Source: G963662675 sp963662675
GTDB taxonomy: Bacteria > Bacteroidota > Bacteroidia > Bacteroidales > Prolixibacteraceae
NCBI GenBank assembly: GCA_963662675.2
Contig: CAXXHP010000002.1
Coordinates: 1-64,000, forward strand
Reading direction: 5' to 3'
DNA length: 64,000 bases
The notes beneath the pieces are model-generated. The model saw only the letters and a program-made list of their open reading frames with translations, had not been told where the DNA came from and searched no databases. Within the stretch, counting starts at the first letter, position 1; each line of letters opens with the position of its first letter. Shown here one piece after another: positions 55,521 through 64,000 of the stretch. The position numbers were made by a program, and so were the translations under genes.

Positions 55521-58500
55521 ATGAAATTTAAAAACATTATTCTGAATACAATTGGGGTATTTCTCTTTTTAATCCTACTTGTATCTTCTGGATGTGAAAG
55601 TTCAGATTCTTCAGAGAATATTGGAGAAGAACTTAAAGCCGGTTTTATTACTCCTCCCAATAGTGCTAAACCACGTGTATGGTGGCACTGGATGAATGGG
55701 AATATTACAAAGGATGGCATCCAAAAAGATTTGGAATGGATGAACCGAGTTAACATCGGTGGATTCCAAAACTTCGATGCTGCTTTTATGACTCCCCAAA
55801 TTGTTGACAATCGACTAGTTTATATGTCCACTGAGTGGAAAGATGCCTTTTCATTTACAACTCACCTTGCTGATTCTCTTGGGCTAGAAATGGCAATTGC
55901 CGGTTCACCGGGTTGGAGTGAAAGTGGTGGCCCTTGGGTGAAACCAGAGGAAGCGATGAAAAAATTGGTTTGGAGCGAAACAAGAATTGAAGGAGGAAAA
56001 CCATTCTCAGGGAAACTCCTCTCTCCTCCTTCAAGTACTGGATCATTCCAAAACATCGGTTCCGGAGGTGAAGGATTTCTGACTACAGGTGTTGAATCTG
56101 AACCACTTCCTGAATATTATGCGGATGCTGCAGTAATCGCTTTTAAAGTTCCTGAAACAGAGGCTACATTAATCGAGTTACAGCCCAAAGTAACATCAAG
56201 TGGGGGCAATTTCAGTCTGAAAATGCTAACTGATGGCAACTTAGCAGAATCAACAGATCTACCACCTGTTGAAATAGGTCAGAATGCATGGATTCAATAT
56301 GAATTTCAACAAGCTGAAACAATTCATTCGTTAACGCTAGTCGGAGGAATTGGAGGAAGCCGATTTGGTGAAGATGCAGGTACAGGTGTAACTCTTGAGG
56401 CCAGTGATGATGGAAAGATCTATCGTAAGATAACTGATATTCCAAATGCTGCAGTCGGCCAGATTACGTTAACTTTTGATCCAATTACTGCTAAATTTTT
56501 CAGAGTTACCTACGAAACAAAAGCACCTGTTGCAGATAGAAGAAGCGCCTTGTTTGGAGGTGGAGGCGGAAGCACAGAACCTCAGGCTCCTAAAGGAACA
56601 GATGTTGCCGAATTTGTTCTTCACACCACTCCCCGAATTCACAGAGTCGAAGATAAAGCTGGATTTGCAATGTCAATGGAAATTGCATCAAATCCGACTC
56701 CTGAAACTGATCCAACGAACACGATTTCTAAAGATGACATTATTAATTTAACTTCTCAAATGGCTCCAGATGGGACATTAGAATGGACTCCTGAAGAAGG
56801 CAAATGGGTTATTCTTAGATTTGGTTATTCATTAACAGGAAGCGAAAATGGACCTGCTTCACCAGAAGCAACCGGACTAGAAGTTGATAAATTAAGTGCG
56901 AAATATGTCAGAAGTTATTTCACCAATTATCTGGATCAGTATCTGAATGCAACGAATGGATTAATGGGAGAAAAAGGACTTCAATATATTATTACCGACA
57001 GCTATGAAGCCGAAACTCAAAACTGGACTGATAATATGGTTGCAGACTTTAAAGAACATCGTGGTTACGACATTCTCCCATGGCTTCCAACAATTGCGGG
57101 ATATGTTGTTGAAAGCGGGGAAGCCAGTGATGGATTTCTTTGGGATTTCAGAAAAACTATTGGTGATCTTATAACTGAGAATCACTATGATCAGCTAACT
57201 GATATTTTAAATGAGCGTGGTATGAAAGGACGCTATACCGAATCGCATGAAGATCGCAGAGTATTCAACATGGACGGTATGGAAGTAAAACGTACGGCAG
57301 CAGTACCAATGAGTGCCACATGGACTCCCAGACCAGATGAAAATGGAAAAATACAAACCCGCTTTAAAGCAGATGTACGTGAATCAGCTTCTGTTGCCCA
57401 CATCTATGGGCAAAACCTAGTCGCTGCAGAATCACTTACAGCAATAGCTACAGCATGGCAGTGGTCTCCTGAAACATTGAAACCAACAGCCGACATGGAA
57501 CTTGCAAATGGGTTAAACCGTTTTGTAATACACACTTCTGTTCACCAACCAGTTGATGATAAAATTCCAGGCATAGGACTTGGGCCTTTCGGTCAATGGT
57601 TTAATCGACATGAAACATGGGCAGAGCAAGCTGGGGCTTGGATGACTTATCTTGGTCGTAGTAGCTACATGTTGCAGCAAGGTAAGTTTGTAGCAGACAT
57701 TATTTATTTCTATGGAGAAGACAATAACATTACTTCCTTGTATAAAGATGAGATGCCCAATATTCCTGCAGGGTACAATTATGATTTTGTAAACTCTGAT
57801 GCATTGGTGAATGTGCTTTCTATGAATGACAACATAATTACTACGCCTAGTGGAATGAAATATAAAGTCCTTGTACTAGATCCCGAAAACACGAAACAAA
57901 TGTCTGTTCCGGTATTGCGTAAAATACGTGATATGGTAAATGACGGAGCTATCGTAATCGGATCAAAACCAGTTGAAACTCCTAGCTTAAGCGACAATTC
58001 TGATGAATTTGCAACAATCGTCAATGAGTTATGGCCTGACGGAACTACTGGTAATGAAGTTGGTAATGGAATAGTATACAGCAATATTTCTTTAGATAAG
58101 GTATTAGATTCCCTTGGCATACTTCCTGATTTTCAATATACAAAACCAAGTCAGGATACTGAGTTATTGTATGTTCACAGACAATTGGATGACATTGATA
58201 TTTATTGGGTAAACAACAGAAATTATGTAGCAAGAGAGTTGGAAGCTACATTCCGGGTAACAGGAAAAACCGCAGAAATCTGGCATCCTGAAACTGGAGA
58301 AGTTGAAATGGCTTCATACCATATTGGAGATGAAACAACAACAGTACCATTAAGCTTAACTCCTAACGACGCTGTTTTCGTTGTATTCCGGAATAGCGCT
58401 AATACTGACACATACACGATTCCGGAGGTAAATGAAACTGTTCTTGAAACCATCTCCGGAGAATGGAATGTACAGTTTCAGGCTGAACGTGGAGCACCTG

Positions 58501-58931
58501 AAGAGGTTGTTTTTGGTGAACTTGAGGATTGGGCTGATAATACGAACTCAGGAATCAAATATTTCTCAGGAACAGCTACTTATACCAAGACTATTCAGGC
58601 TCCTGCAAATTGGATTACAAATGGAGACGAAATCTGGCTTAATTTAGGCAACGTGAAGAACATTGCTGAAGTTAAAGTTAATGGGCAAGAACTTGGAATT
58701 GTTTGGAAAACACCATTCAAAATGAATGTTACAGAAGCCTTAGTGCAAGGAGAAAATACGATTGAAATTAAAGTTACTAACCTATGGGTAAATAGGCTTA
58801 TTGGTGATCAACAACCAAATATTTCTAATAAAATCACGTATACAACTCAAGCTTTTTATCAGGCTAATGCACCTTTGAAATCATCAGGTCTCTTAGGTCC
58901 TGTGACGATCTCATCTGTAATGAAAAAATAA
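55521..58931 (+). CDS. Glycoside hydrolase family 106 alpha-L-rhamnosidase, lipoprotein
   Basis: The product has 1136 residues from the ATG at 55521. The lipoprotein signal ends LLVSSGC. The GH106 hallmark PRVWWHWMNGNITKDGIQ is present, with AGSPGWSESGGPWVKPEE, a discoidin-like insert (about 215-325), ITDSYEAETQNW and RYTESHEDRR carrying likely catalytic acids, and a C-terminal sugar-binding-like domain ending VWLNLGNVKNIAEVKVNGQELG-like IWLNLGNVKNIAEVKVNG. The overall plan matches the preceding enzyme, but the two are well diverged, so they probably act on different rhamnose linkages. A TTG at 55422 would add 33 residues and spoil the lipoprotein signal, so I reject it. Confidence 0.92.
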   Translation: MKFKNIILNTIGVFLFLILLVSSGCESSDSSENIGEELKAGFITPPNSAKPRVWWHWMNGNITKDGIQKDLEWMNRVNIGGFQNFDAAFMTPQIVDNRLVYMSTEWKDAFSFTTHLADSLGLEMAIAGSPGWSESGGPWVKPEEAMKKLVWSETRIEGGKPFSGKLLSPPSSTGSFQNIGSGGEGFLTTGVESEPLPEYYADAAVIAFKVPETEATLIELQPKVTSSGGNFSLKMLTDGNLAESTDLPPVEIGQNAWIQYEFQQAETIHSLTLVGGIGGSRFGEDAGTGVTLEASDDGKIYRKITDIPNAAVGQITLTFDPITAKFFRVTYETKAPVADRRSALFGGGGGSTEPQAPKGTDVAEFVLHTTPRIHRVEDKAGFAMSMEIASNPTPETDPTNTISKDDIINLTSQMAPDGTLEWTPEEGKWVILRFGYSLTGSENGPASPEATGLEVDKLSAKYVRSYFTNYLDQYLNATNGLMGEKGLQYIITDSYEAETQNWTDNMVADFKEHRGYDILPWLPTIAGYVVESGEASDGFLWDFRKTIGDLITENHYDQLTDILNERGMKGRYTESHEDRRVFNMDGMEVKRTAAVPMSATWTPRPDENGKIQTRFKADVRESASVAHIYGQNLVAAESLTAIATAWQWSPETLKPTADMELANGLNRFVIHTSVHQPVDDKIPGIGLGPFGQWFNRHETWAEQAGAWMTYLGRSSYMLQQGKFVADIIYFYGEDNNITSLYKDEMPNIPAGYNYDFVNSDALVNVLSMNDNIITTPSGMKYKVLVLDPENTKQMSVPVLRKIRDMVNDGAIVIGSKPVETPSLSDNSDEFATIVNELWPDGTTGNEVGNGIVYSNISLDKVLDSLGILPDFQYTKPSQDTELLYVHRQLDDIDIYWVNNRNYVARELEATFRVTGKTAEIWHPETGEVEMASYHIGDETTTVPLSLTPNDAVFVVFRNSANTDTYTIPEVNETVLETISGEWNVQFQAERGAPEEVVFGELEDWADNTNSGIKYFSGTATYTKTIQAPANWITNGDEIWLNLGNVKNIAEVKVNGQELGIVWKTPFKMNVTEALVQGENTIEIKVTNLWVNRLIGDQQPNISNKITYTTQAFYQANAPLKSSGLLGPVTISSVMKK

Positions 58932-59040
58932 ACAATACAGTTAAAATAGGGGTGGCTCTCTACTAATTAGTCCCTTTTTTTGTATCGACTTAGATTAATG
59001 TTTGACTTTTTAATATGAGCTACTACCATTTTATAATTTC

Positions 59041-59070
59041 TAAAACCCGGGGATACCTCCTTGGGTTTTA
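59041..59070 (+). promoter_or_regulatory. Hairpin upstream of the GH78 gene
   Basis: TAAAACCC and GGGTTTTA pair with additional GG/CC closing, 25 bp before the GH78 start. It may be the end of the preceding transcript or part of the GH78 leader. No T tract follows. Confidence 0.4.
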
Positions 59071-59094
59071 AATTATAGATAAACAACATCTTTA

Positions 59095-62000
59095 ATGCCC
59101 AATGAAATGAAAACAAAACAACAAATGCAGATCAAATGCAGATCAAAAAAAATGATCCGTTTAATAATTCTATTAATCGGATTAATAGTACCCTTGCTTT
59201 CTGTCTCTTTTATGTCAGACAATGCAATACCCGCTATGCTAACCGTTAATTTAAGAGCAGAGCCAATTGGTATAGATAGTAACCCTACATTTAGTTGGGA
59301 TTCCCGGCTTGAAACACAAACTGCTTACCAGATTCAGGTAGCCACTTCACTGGAAAACCTTAAGAGCGCAAAATATTTTTGGGATTCCGGTAAAATTAGT
59401 TCCTCACAAGACCTTCAGATCGCTTATGAAGGACCGGAGACAAACTCAGGGACAAGATATTACTATCAGGTACATGTATGGGATGCTAGTGGAAAAGAAA
59501 CCGTAAGTCAGCCATCATGGTGGGAAACCGGATTACTAAATAAAACGGACTGGGAACCTGCTGAATGGATAGGTGGTCGTCAGCCTCAGGACCACAACTG
59601 GACAGATATGACAGCCACTGTGAAATTCCGTGTTGCTGATGCTGTAAAAGGAATGAACTTTTTATTTCATGCCGAGCCAATCGGAAAAACTTGGGGTGAA
59701 ACTTACAGTTGGAAAATCAACTCAGAATCAGGCAAAACGACTTCGTTTAACACAACTGATGCAGGAAGTAAAACAATACACGTGAAAGATGTAGATAATT
59801 TTGAAGTTGGAGATAATGTAATCGTAGGTAATGAACCATCTCCTTTAAAGATTATCAATTTGGGAACACCAGCGACATCTGTAAAATTGACTTCTGCTGC
59901 TAATGTAGGAGCAACTACTCTTGAAATATCTTCAGCCGGAAACCTGAAAGAAGGAGACATTGTTGTTATTGGAACCGATGAAACTCAAGAATCTGTAAAA
60001 ATTGCATCTGTGGAAAAGCCTTCTTATAGTGCTTTTTTGATTGCGATGGGAATGCCGGCTGATATGGAAATACCAGAGGGTGTCGAAATTCCAGGTTTTT
60101 CGGGTAGCGCCGGGAGTACATCCATTACTCTGAGTAATGCATTATCAAATGAATATTCAGAGGGTACAATGGTCGCAAGCACCGGAACAGGAATCACTTT
60201 TGCAAGTCCATTAACAAAGTCACACAAAGGTGAGTCTGAAGTAAAAGCAATCGGTAAAGTTCAATTGGTTTTAAGCACAAATCACTACTCTGGCAACACT
60301 GGTGTTCCAGAACCAAGTACAGGAGATCCAACTGTTGAATATGGCATTAACTATTTTGACCCTCAAGGTGAAGTAAACCCCATTCCTGTTGGAACAAGAG
60401 TTGTAGAAATTGCAACTATTTCAAAGATAGACCTTGGAGGAATTACATGTGATAACTTGCTCACAGAAGACCACGAGTTGAAAATTCAGGTGGAAGGAAA
60501 TACCATTACGACTTGGTTGAATGGTAATCAAGTGGATCAACGCACCCTATCAGGAGATCAACTCCGGAAAAACGGATCTATCGGTTTTTCTTCCGGGTCA
60601 AATGCCATCATCCGAAATGTAAAGGTTGATGTACCTGAGACTTCTAGCAATGGAAATCCATTAAAAGGATTCTACACCGACTTCAAAGGTGGTATAAATC
60701 CGTTTGAGGACGGCATTGTTAACTGGACTGGTAACAATGGCAATCCGGCAACTGATGGATTGGTTCTATCAGCTGGCAAAGGCGTGATGCTACCCATTGC
60801 TAACCCAGCTCCATTATTGCGCAAAGAGTTTAAAATTTCATCAAGCCCTGTAGCCACTGCCCGTTTATATGTCACAGGAGGTAGCTACCCCAAAATTACA
60901 GTCAATGGAATATCAGTAACAATTGACGGTGAATTACCTGAGAAATCCGGATACAACATTCCCCATTTAACTCCAGACGATGGACAAAGTGAATCATTTA
61001 TTCTATACAACACCTTCGATGTTACCAAGCAACTTCAGTCTGAAAAAACGAATGTGATTGGAGCAGAATTAGGTCGGGGATGGACTGGCGTCACTGTTCC
61101 GGGTGAGTGGTATTGGAATTTAATTCCTGCACATGCAGATCCGCGTACAAAAGCAAAATTGGTCATTACACATGAGGATGGAACTGTAGAAACTATCGTA
61201 TCCGACAATTCTTGGAAAACAACAGATGGTCCTACAACATTTGACTCAGTTTACACCGGGGAAAAATATGATGCAAGAAAGGCTGATGAACTCAATGGAT
61301 GGAAAAATGCAGGTTATGATGACAGTAATTGGAATAGCGCGACTGTCGTAAATCCAATGGGTAGCTATTATGGAACGGGGCTGTATCATGATTTTGTCCC
61401 TGCCACAGGTGAATTGCTTGATGGTTTTGTGGAGTCTAAATTGAAGGCGATGGAAAATGAAGCCATTGTTGTACGTGATGTCATGAAGCCAACTGAAATT
61501 CTTGAAACCTATCCAGGGTCTAAAGTGTACTTGTTTAAGTTTGACCAAATGCATTCAGGCTGGCAAAAGCTTCATCTAAAAGGAATAACTCCTGAGAAAG
61601 CGGGGCTTACCCTACGTATGCGTGGAGATAATCTAATTACCGGATCGGGCACAAACGAGGATCCCTATGTTCTGTTTGACAGTAAAAACTTCATTGCCGG
61701 ATCATTACAAACCGATTACTATACATTATCGGATAAGAGTGAGCAGATATGGACACCGAGCTTTCATTATAATGGACAAGGCGCAGTTGAGATACACGGT
61801 CTATATAATGTGCTAGGGCGTGAACCAAATATGGAACAGGACGCCGAGCTAATCGTTTCAGAAATTGCTTCTTCAGGTTTTCCGATTAATCAGGTAAATA
61901 CAAGCAATGAGCTTCTAAATAGGATACAATCTCTGAGTGAGTGGACGATTTTAAACAATGCTCATGGACATCCAACAGATACGCCTAGCCGTGAAAAGAA

Positions 62001-63321
62001 TGGCTGGACCGGTGACGGGTGGGCTGATGCTGAAGCATGGATGCTGAATTTTGACGTCAGTCAGTTTTATAGACTATGGGTTCGTGACATGGCAAATGGT
62101 ATGAATTCCAATGGAGATTTAAATGTAGTAATGCCTGGCCCACGGGCTTATGGTTTCGATGACACTCCCGGCTGGAGTACGGCCAATGGTGCTGTTCCTG
62201 CTTGGGATCATGCCTTTTTTGAAGTTCCGTTGAACATGTATCAGTACTATGGTGATTTGGAGATACTGAAAGAAATATATCCGGATCAAACCAAGTTCAT
62301 GAATTATTACGCTGATTATTTTACGGAAGAGAATAACTATACATTCAGCAACATGATGTTAGGTGAATATGCAGCAGGTACACTTGGCACAGGAAGTACT
62401 GAGAACATTAACCACCAGCTATATTACCGCATGGCTGATTATATGTCAAACGTATCAACATTACTGGGGAAGAAAGAAGTTGCACAGACATACAGAACTC
62501 TTGCAAATAAAATTTTGAGTGCATTTATTGAGCTTTACTGGGACGAAACAACACATTCATTCCAAAAAGGAAATAGTGGAAACCTCGAAACAGAGCAATT
62601 ATTAGCAGTTGCATATGATCTTGTGCCGGGGAATGACCTTTCTCCTGATGATCCAAGATATCTTGCACAAACATCAAATACACAGGCTCAAAACAAAGAG
62701 AGTTGTATGTCTGTTGTTGCAAACTCGATAAAAGCCAACGGAGACCGTATTGGAACAGGAATTTATGGTTTGCGTTACCTCTTTAATTTATTAGATGAGT
62801 ATGGCTATACCAATTTGGCATATTCTGTAGCAACCGGGCTTGAAAACCCAAGCTGGGGGAATGTCCTCTTGCAAGGCGGAACAACGTTGCAAGAAAACTG
62901 GGGTGGCATTAATGGTAATCATCATTACCACAGTTCAATCATTACTTGGTATTATCAGGGCTTGGCCGGTATAAAGCCATCTTCGCCGGGCTATGCCACC
63001 ATTCAGATTAAACCCTATGTGCCAACCAATACTGCCAACACGAATTTGGCAGGAGAAAAAGCACCTGTAACAAAGGTAGATGCATCCATAAATACAGCAC
63101 GTGGTTTAGTAAAATCCAGCTGGAACAATGATGCTAACTTTACAATGACTGTTACAATTCCAAGCAACACCCCTGCTGAAATATGGGTGCCTTCGGTTTC
63201 TGGGAAAGCGCTTAGTGTACCTGAAGGAGCAAAATACCTGAAAAGCGAAGACGGATATGCTGTATACCGTGTTGGAGATGGAAATTGGACTTTTATAGCT
63301 GAATCTATAAAATCAAATTAG
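59095..63321 (+). CDS. Glycoside hydrolase family 78 alpha-L-rhamnosidase with large insert
   Basis: The product has 1408 residues. The usual GH78 length is about 900-1000, so it is enlarged. Near the N-terminus are a membrane/signal segment and a fibronectin-like domain (LRAEPIGIDSNPTFSWDSRLE to PSWWETGLL). A concanavalin-like binding domain follows, interrupted at about residues 215-345 by three similar beta motifs (HVKDVDNFEVGDNVIVG, EISSAGNLKEGDIVVIG and TLSNALSNEYSEGTMVAS). The GH78 core has the signature DTPSREKNGWTGDGWADAEAW (about 962-982) with catalytic acids and an (alpha/alpha)6 barrel with TLQENWGGINGNHHYHSS. It cleaves alpha-L-rhamnosides. It is the last gene of the locus, ending at a strong terminator. 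Confidence 0.92.
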   Translation: MPNEMKTKQQMQIKCRSKKMIRLIILLIGLIVPLLSVSFMSDNAIPAMLTVNLRAEPIGIDSNPTFSWDSRLETQTAYQIQVATSLENLKSAKYFWDSGKISSSQDLQIAYEGPETNSGTRYYYQVHVWDASGKETVSQPSWWETGLLNKTDWEPAEWIGGRQPQDHNWTDMTATVKFRVADAVKGMNFLFHAEPIGKTWGETYSWKINSESGKTTSFNTTDAGSKTIHVKDVDNFEVGDNVIVGNEPSPLKIINLGTPATSVKLTSAANVGATTLEISSAGNLKEGDIVVIGTDETQESVKIASVEKPSYSAFLIAMGMPADMEIPEGVEIPGFSGSAGSTSITLSNALSNEYSEGTMVASTGTGITFASPLTKSHKGESEVKAIGKVQLVLSTNHYSGNTGVPEPSTGDPTVEYGINYFDPQGEVNPIPVGTRVVEIATISKIDLGGITCDNLLTEDHELKIQVEGNTITTWLNGNQVDQRTLSGDQLRKNGSIGFSSGSNAIIRNVKVDVPETSSNGNPLKGFYTDFKGGINPFEDGIVNWTGNNGNPATDGLVLSAGKGVMLPIANPAPLLRKEFKISSSPVATARLYVTGGSYPKITVNGISVTIDGELPEKSGYNIPHLTPDDGQSESFILYNTFDVTKQLQSEKTNVIGAELGRGWTGVTVPGEWYWNLIPAHADPRTKAKLVITHEDGTVETIVSDNSWKTTDGPTTFDSVYTGEKYDARKADELNGWKNAGYDDSNWNSATVVNPMGSYYGTGLYHDFVPATGELLDGFVESKLKAMENEAIVVRDVMKPTEILETYPGSKVYLFKFDQMHSGWQKLHLKGITPEKAGLTLRMRGDNLITGSGTNEDPYVLFDSKNFIAGSLQTDYYTLSDKSEQIWTPSFHYNGQGAVEIHGLYNVLGREPNMEQDAELIVSEIASSGFPINQVNTSNELLNRIQSLSEWTILNNAHGHPTDTPSREKNGWTGDGWADAEAWMLNFDVSQFYRLWVRDMANGMNSNGDLNVVMPGPRAYGFDDTPGWSTANGAVPAWDHAFFEVPLNMYQYYGDLEILKEIYPDQTKFMNYYADYFTEENNYTFSNMMLGEYAAGTLGTGSTENINHQLYYRMADYMSNVSTLLGKKEVAQTYRTLANKILSAFIELYWDETTHSFQKGNSGNLETEQLLAVAYDLVPGNDLSPDDPRYLAQTSNTQAQNKESCMSVVANSIKANGDRIGTGIYGLRYLFNLLDEYGYTNLAYSVATGLENPSWGNVLLQGGTTLQENWGGINGNHHYHSSIITWYYQGLAGIKPSSPGYATIQIKPYVPTNTANTNLAGEKAPVTKVDASINTARGLVKSSWNNDANFTMTVTIPSNTPAEIWVPSVSGKALSVPEGAKYLKSEDGYAVYRVGDGNWTFIAESIKSN

Positions 63322-63360
63322 AACTAATCTTTTATTCTAGAATAGAAGATCTGCAAAAAG

Positions 63361-63406
63361 AAAAGGACACGATCATTAGAATATCTAATGATCGTGTCCT
63401 TTTTTG
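63361..63406 (+). terminator. Strong terminator after the GH78 gene
   Basis: AAAAGGACACGATCATTAGA pairs perfectly over 20 bp with the right arm around a 3-nt ATA loop, with T runs after it. Confidence 0.93.
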
Positions 63407-63425
63407 TAACTCGGGTATAAAACCC

Positions 63426-63455
63426 AAAAAGCCCATAGGTAATACCTACGGGCTT
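63426..63455 (-). terminator. Terminator of the tRNA-Gln transcript
   Basis: On the minus strand AAGCCCGTAGGT pairs with ACCTATGGGCTT (one mismatch) around a 3-nt loop and is followed by TTTTT. It lies just after the tRNA 3' end. Confidence 0.8.
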
Positions 63456-63463
63456 AATTTGTG

Positions 63464-63536
63464 TTGACCCGCCAGGGCTCGAACCTGGACTCTTCTGGAC
63501 CAAAACCAGACGTGTTGCCAATTACACCACGGGTCA
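63464..63536 (-). tRNA. tRNA-Gln (TTG anticodon)
   Basis: A 73-nt cloverleaf on the minus strand has acceptor TGACCCG/CGGGTCA, D-arm GTGTAATTGGCAACAC, anticodon stem TCTGG/CCAGA with loop TTTTGGT (anticodon TTG), and T-arm with TTCGAGC. CCA is not encoded. Confidence 0.93.
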
Positions 63537-63686
63537 ATCATTGTTGTCTTTTCTTTAAAGACAGCTGCAAAAGTATAAAATTTTTCAATTCTGAAAACCT
63601 ATTTTTAAATTTTTTGATCGTTTTTTAAGCAGAAAATAATTCATAAATCAAATAAGCAGAACATTGGTCATCTATTTGTCTGAATT

Positions 63687-63998
63687 TCAATATCCATCTG
63701 AATGATTGTGATTGAACGATTGGAGTTTTTGAAGTATTTTTCGACCTCGTGATTTTATTCCAGCTGATGGGTGTAGGTCTATTTCATTTTCAATAATCTG
63801 TACAAGTTCTAGCTTTAACCCTGTTTCTATTTCTGAAATCTCAAAAAGAATTTGCATCGCATGTACCCTAACGGCAATTGGACATTTATCTGTTGTAAAT
63901 AAGTCAAGGCAATGGTTAAAAAGGAAATCAATGTGTTCTGTTTGGATGGGGTACTGGCTCAGTAGTTTCAGATAATGTCTCCGTTTACTATTGTTCTG
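63687..63998 (-). CDS. C-terminal part of a helical-repeat protein (partial, runs off the right edge)
   Basis: The frame is open from the window edge to a TGA at 63687-63689 and encodes about 103 residues: KRRHYLKLLSQYPIQTEHID, CPIAVRVHAMQILFEISEIE and SAGIKSRGRKILQKLQ among them. The pattern of amphipathic helices resembles a small HEAT-like hypothetical protein of about 190 residues that I recall from many Bacteroidota genomes. The start lies beyond the window. The function is unknown. Confidence 0.75.
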   Translation of the reverse strand, partial: QNNSKRRHYLKLLSQYPIQTEHIDFLFNHCLDLFTTDKCPIAVRVHAMQILFEISEIETGLKLELVQIIENEIDLHPSAGIKSRGRKILQKLQSFNHNHSDGY

Positions 63999-64000
63999 CG

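Noticed and set aside
63324..63521. 65-residue minus-strand frame near the right edge
   Set aside because: It runs through the tRNA-Gln gene and two terminator hairpins.

Overview
The window looks like chromosomal DNA from a Bacteroidota bacterium, most likely a Marinilabiliales/Prolixibacteraceae-type member of the Bacteroidia. The lineage placement is inference from gene content only. The evidence is a type IX secretion/gliding core in the order porP-gldK-gldL-gldM-gldN, a SusC/SusD pair with an STN-type TonB receptor controlled by an ECF sigma/FecR pair, a CHU_C-type (type B T9SS) C-terminal domain, PorP/SprF proteins, AT-rich intergenic DNA and few Shine-Dalgarno sequences.

Layout. (1) 1-10769 is a T9SS-type cell-surface adhesin locus. 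Fifteen identical-looking 240-bp repeats, whose sensible reading frame is on the minus strand, run into a sharp inverted junction at 3600/3616. The C-terminal part of a repeat protein then continues on the plus strand. It is followed by two unrecognised secreted proteins, a Cys/Asp-rich protein with thrombospondin-3-like repeats and a CHU_C domain, and a PorP/SprF partner. (2) 10849-16448 holds housekeeping and metabolic genes: thiol peroxidase, aldo/keto reductase, a PPDK/PEP-synthase regulatory protein, and a sugar permease with a ROK kinase, preceded by a 40-residue membrane peptide. (3) 16597-19859 (minus) is a glycosyltransferase cassette: a polyprenyl-phosphate sugar synthase-like GT2, a GT-C transferase with TPRs, and a tiny Ser-rich membrane protein. 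(4) 19944-25620 (minus) holds a Gfo/Idh/MocA oxidoreductase, a tetraheme cytochrome fused to a SUMF1 domain, and a transmembrane regulator made of a PLC-like domain, a LamG domain and a SARP-like DNA-binding region.

(5) 25911-36832 (minus) holds the T9SS motor/core operon, a second GldK-like lipoprotein behind a terminator, a degenerate arginase-fold protein and topA. (6) 37181-41551 holds a class A penicillin-binding protein and the two-step agmatine-to-putrescine pathway. (7) 41612-43423 is a Cthe_2159-like beta-helix surface protein. (8) 43858-63321 is a polysaccharide utilisation locus: ECF sigma factor, FecR anti-sigma, SusC, SusD, an esterase, two GH106 and one GH78 alpha-L-rhamnosidases, all pointing to a rhamnose-containing glycan. 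The window closes with tRNA-Gln and the C-terminal part of a helical-repeat protein that runs off the right edge.

Most interesting items: the PLC-like/LamG/SARP transmembrane regulator, lying upstream of a cytochrome-SUMF1 fusion whose promoter region carries three copies of TGGGTTAAT; the repeat/inversion structure at the left edge, which is either an assembly fold-back or a real rearrangement; and the GT2/GT-C/small Ser-rich protein cassette. All functional claims rest on reading motifs by eye. No database search was run.
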